64,000 nucleotides of DNA from JAAYHV01 sp964400515 (lineage in GTDB: Bacteria > Bacillota > Clostridia > Peptostreptococcales > Anaerovoracaceae). A program made the translations under genes and the position numbers. The stretch covers positions 1-64,000 of the forward strand of contig CAYNTJ010000004.1 in the NCBI GenBank assembly GCA_964400515.1, given 5' to 3'. Under the pieces are notes generated by a model, which saw nothing but the letters and a program-made list of their open reading frames with translations, had not been told where the DNA came from and did not search any database. The number at the start of each line of letters is the position of its first letter. Within the stretch, counting starts at the first letter, position 1. Below, piece after piece: positions 61,736-64,000 of this stretch.

Positions 61736-62186
61736 TTTTCCTTCTCCATGAAAATTTTACAAAAAAATATGAAAAAGCAAGCATTTGGAAGGTTACTTCC
61801 GGTAAACCAATCAAGGGATTACCAAAACCCAAATTAGTATATAGCATGCCTTCAATAGAACCTGGCCCTGTGATTACAGCGCCAATACCCGTTAGCACCC
61901 ATAAAAGACCAAATAGCTTTAGCCATCCCTTCTCAGTATTAAAAATTATCTCTCTGAAGGGATAAATAACTATTCCCAGCAGTAAGCCCCTTAATATTTG
62001 GACAAGGGGTGATATCCTTACCCATATGGAATCGGACTCCCGCATTATGTCCTTCATTATTTCATGTTCGCTAAACACTGTGAAATAATCCGTTATTAGC
62101 ATAAAAAGTATTCCAAATATTAAATAAGTCAACACATGCATAAGGGTAAATCGTTTTAAAAACCACAAAATGCTATCATACTTCAT
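61728..62186 (-). CDS. Membrane protein upstream of the split kinase
   Basis: A 152-residue protein with about four helices (11-33, 55-76, 88-108, 122-145). I do not recognise a named family, though small four-helix proteins of this kind often precede NarL-type kinases. AAAAGGAG precedes the ATG. The overlap with the kinase gene suggests it is an accessory sensor or signalling partner. Confidence 0.72.
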   Translation of the reverse strand: MKYDSILWFLKRFTLMHVLTYLIFGILFMLITDYFTVFSEHEIMKDIMRESDSIWVRISPLVQILRGLLLGIVIYPFREIIFNTEKGWLKLFGLLWVLTGIGAVITGPGSIEGMLYTNLGFGNPLIGLPEVTFQMLAFSYFFVKFSWRRKNE

Positions 62187-62252
62187 AATAAACTCCTTTT
62201 TTGTTTATGATATATGCATACAACCATTTTATGTAGTTACTAAAGTCATTTT

Positions 62253-63818
62253 CTAGTCATTAATTTCGCTCACTACCATATTTTTACCTTTTTTCTTGGC
62301 TTCATACATGAGTTCATCCGCCAAATTCACTAGTTTTATGGATTCCTCATTATTATTTGTTGTGACACCAATACTAATGGTAACATGGAATCCTTCCGGC
62401 ATAAAAATCAGTTCTTCGATATTTTTTCTTATTCTTTCGGAGATCATTTTTGCCTGCCCTATATTAATATCAGGCATTATTACAAGAAATTCTTCACCAC
62501 CGTATCTGCCTACTATATCCCCTTCTCTTAAGCTTTTATTAATGACCTTTGCCACTTTATTTATTACTTCATCCCCCTTAGGATGACCATATTTGTCATT
62601 TATACTTTTAAAATTATCTATATCCATCATGGCAATGGCAAAGCTGTTTTTAGCTGATTTTTCTATGGTTTTTTCCAATATTTCAAAAAGAGATTTATGA
62701 TTGAGACAACCCGTCAAAGAATCCTTCTCGGCCAACTCCTTAAGCTGCTTTGTCCTGATTTCAACCTTTTCTTCAAGTTCCTTTTCCCTCTTCTTATCAT
62801 ATCTTTTCCTACTGATGTTATATACGGTAAATACTATAGTTGTGAGTCCCATGAAGAATACAAAGCTAATAAGTAAAAGTATATCTTTTGAGCTATCAAA
62901 TATTGCCGAGTCGTCCATGGTAAAGATCGCATACATTTTTCTTTGAGTTTCTCCTTCGGAAAACAGGATTTCCTTGGAATAGTACTTTTTATTGATACCA
63001 TAAAGACTTCCGGAGATTATTGTTTCTCCGGCAACTATTTTATCAAAGGTATCTATTACATCCTCCCTGTCTTTAAATCCATCACTTAATATAAAGTCCG
63101 TATTCTTATGGGCTATTATATAACCCCTATCATCCGCCAGCAGAAGATACCCGGTACTTCCTTCCAAAGACGTCTTTAAAAATCTGTCTATCACAACGTC
63201 CATCTTAGGCGTCAGAAAAACAGCCCCGATGATTTGTTCACCGCTTTTAACAGGCACCCCAATAACTATTATGGGGTTTTGCCTCCTGACACTGGGATAT
63301 GCCTCACTGACAAAATATTCCTTTTCGCTGAATATTTCATTTATATAAGGCATTCCTTCATATCTTTTGCCTAGGGTAACTCCCCCAAGGCTATCCACAA
63401 ATACAGTATTACTTTCTATTAAAACTTCTTTGCCATTTATATTTAACGATATGTCATCCTTATTGTTTAATACCAGTCCTAAATTTTCGTTATACCCATA
63501 GTTATCACTTACACTTTCAATAAAAGCCTCTGCTTTTTCCCTTTTGGTTATATCCCCGGGATTTTCACAGGCATCTATTATAACATCTGTTTCTGCAATA
63601 TACTCTCCGGTATTTGCAACTTCCCTTATCCAATCCGATACATTTTTTGCCGTATGGCTCGTTACATACCTTCCTATATTTTCGAAGCTTTCCATATCAG
63701 CTTCCCTGACCTTTTTATAGACCACATAATCAAAAACAAGCAAAACCAATAATACGATAATTATCAGCTTCGCCACTATTCCCCAAATATCTACTTTTTC
63801 ATTAAAATATCTTTTCAT
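62253..63818 (-). CDS. Membrane diguanylate cyclase with Cache sensor
   Basis: A 521-residue protein: N-terminal helix (about 12-35), an extracytoplasmic double-Cache-like region (to about residue 305, with YPSVRRQNPIIVIGVPVKSGEQIIGAVFLT), a second helix (about 307-330), a coiled coil and a GGDEF domain. The signature is RYGGEEF with the REGD inhibitory site five residues before it, so an active, feedback-controlled cyclase is expected. Cache domains usually bind small organic molecules. AAAGGA precedes the ATG. Confidence 0.88.
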   Translation of the reverse strand: MKRYFNEKVDIWGIVAKLIIIVLLVLLVFDYVVYKKVREADMESFENIGRYVTSHTAKNVSDWIREVANTGEYIAETDVIIDACENPGDITKREKAEAFIESVSDNYGYNENLGLVLNNKDDISLNINGKEVLIESNTVFVDSLGGVTLGKRYEGMPYINEIFSEKEYFVSEAYPSVRRQNPIIVIGVPVKSGEQIIGAVFLTPKMDVVIDRFLKTSLEGSTGYLLLADDRGYIIAHKNTDFILSDGFKDREDVIDTFDKIVAGETIISGSLYGINKKYYSKEILFSEGETQRKMYAIFTMDDSAIFDSSKDILLLISFVFFMGLTTIVFTVYNISRKRYDKKREKELEEKVEIRTKQLKELAEKDSLTGCLNHKSLFEILEKTIEKSAKNSFAIAMMDIDNFKSINDKYGHPKGDEVINKVAKVINKSLREGDIVGRYGGEEFLVIMPDINIGQAKMISERIRKNIEELIFMPEGFHVTISIGVTTNNNEESIKLVNLADELMYEAKKKGKNMVVSEIND

Positions 63819-63872
63819 TTTGATTTTTCCTTTTTTAAGATATTCTAATTATACCTGTGTTTTCATAGGATA

Positions 63873-64000
63873 TCAACCCAATCTGTCTTTTATGGGCTTA
63901 CTATAGCTTTTTGACAATCCATATTTTTTAATAAGGGCATTAACCATCATGTATAACCCATCTTTATATTCTTTTCCGGCAGAACCTTTTACGTATAAAG
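63873..64000 (-). CDS. C-terminal fragment of an unrecognised protein (right edge)
   Basis: On the minus strand an open frame enters from the window edge and encodes about 41 residues, including LYVKGSAGKEYKDGLYMMVNA and ending KPIKDRLG before TGA. The composition looks coding, but no family is recognisable from this piece. It would be transcribed toward the diguanylate cyclase, 54 nt away. Confidence 0.5.
   Translation of the reverse strand, partial: LYVKGSAGKEYKDGLYMMVNALIKKYGLSKSYSKPIKDRLG

Overview
The window is AT-rich and looks like a chromosome segment of a low-GC, Gram-positive, probably strictly anaerobic member of the Clostridia. Supporting signs are strong AGGAGG-type ribosome sites, TTGACA/TATAAT promoters, a clostridial-style glgC-glgD pair, SigI/RsgI, a hydroxylamine reductase (hybrid cluster protein), a diaminopimelate-type lysine pathway and many PadR, TetR and ABC-2 modules. 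I saw no rRNA, tRNA or CRISPR array. One insertion sequence is present.

Layout. 0.1-2.6 kb: ftsE-ftsX and a MinD/ParA-like protein with a degenerate P-loop. 2.7-13.0 kb: a complete glycogen locus, with glgC-glgD-glgP on the plus strand converging on thpR-glgB-glgA-GH13 hydrolase on the minus strand. 13.0-18.6 kb: a rhodanese lipoprotein, then an ABC-2 exporter (ATPase plus two permeases) divergent from a NarL-type two-component system. 18.6-23.1 kb: an MMPL/RND transporter with a secreted coiled-coil partner, divergent from a TetR regulator. 23.1-25.6 kb: two diguanylate cyclases. 25.7-27.8 kb: sigI-rsgI, where rsgI carries an in-frame amber stop. 27.9-31.2 kb: a PadR-led operon ending in an AcoX-like NAD-kinase-fold protein and a small PLP aminotransferase. 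31.7-33.6 kb: a sigma-54 activator. 33.6-38.4 kb: lysA-dapF-symporter and a PatB-like C-S lyase. 38.4-42.3 kb: an auto-regulated TetR/ABC-2 exporter operon. 42.4-43.7 kb: two pilin-like genes, one broken. 43.9-47.8 kb: stress functions (hcp, peroxiredoxin, UV endonuclease). 48.0-51.4 kb: a decayed TetR gene with a CPBP protease, GNAT, VWA protein and macro-domain/HTH fusion.

51.4-55.3 kb holds the most intriguing unit. It is a tightly overlapping PadR / radical SAM / NMT1-type ABC importer operon (lipoprotein, permease, ATPase) with a near-consensus promoter and no assigned substrate.

55.4-62.2 kb is a second two-component/ABC-2 exporter region. Its histidine kinase is cut in two by a roughly 1.6-kb IS1380-type element, leaving a likely orphan response regulator. 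62.3-63.8 kb is a third diguanylate cyclase, and the window closes on the C-terminus of an unrecognised protein.

Two themes recur. One is export or envelope-stress modules, each with its own local regulator. The other is local gene decay: the rsgI amber stop, the broken pilin-like gene, the truncated tetR and the IS-split kinase. Start sites were moved inside several open frames where a clear ribosome site sits in front of a downstream start codon. Functions are inferred from motifs read by eye; no database search was run.
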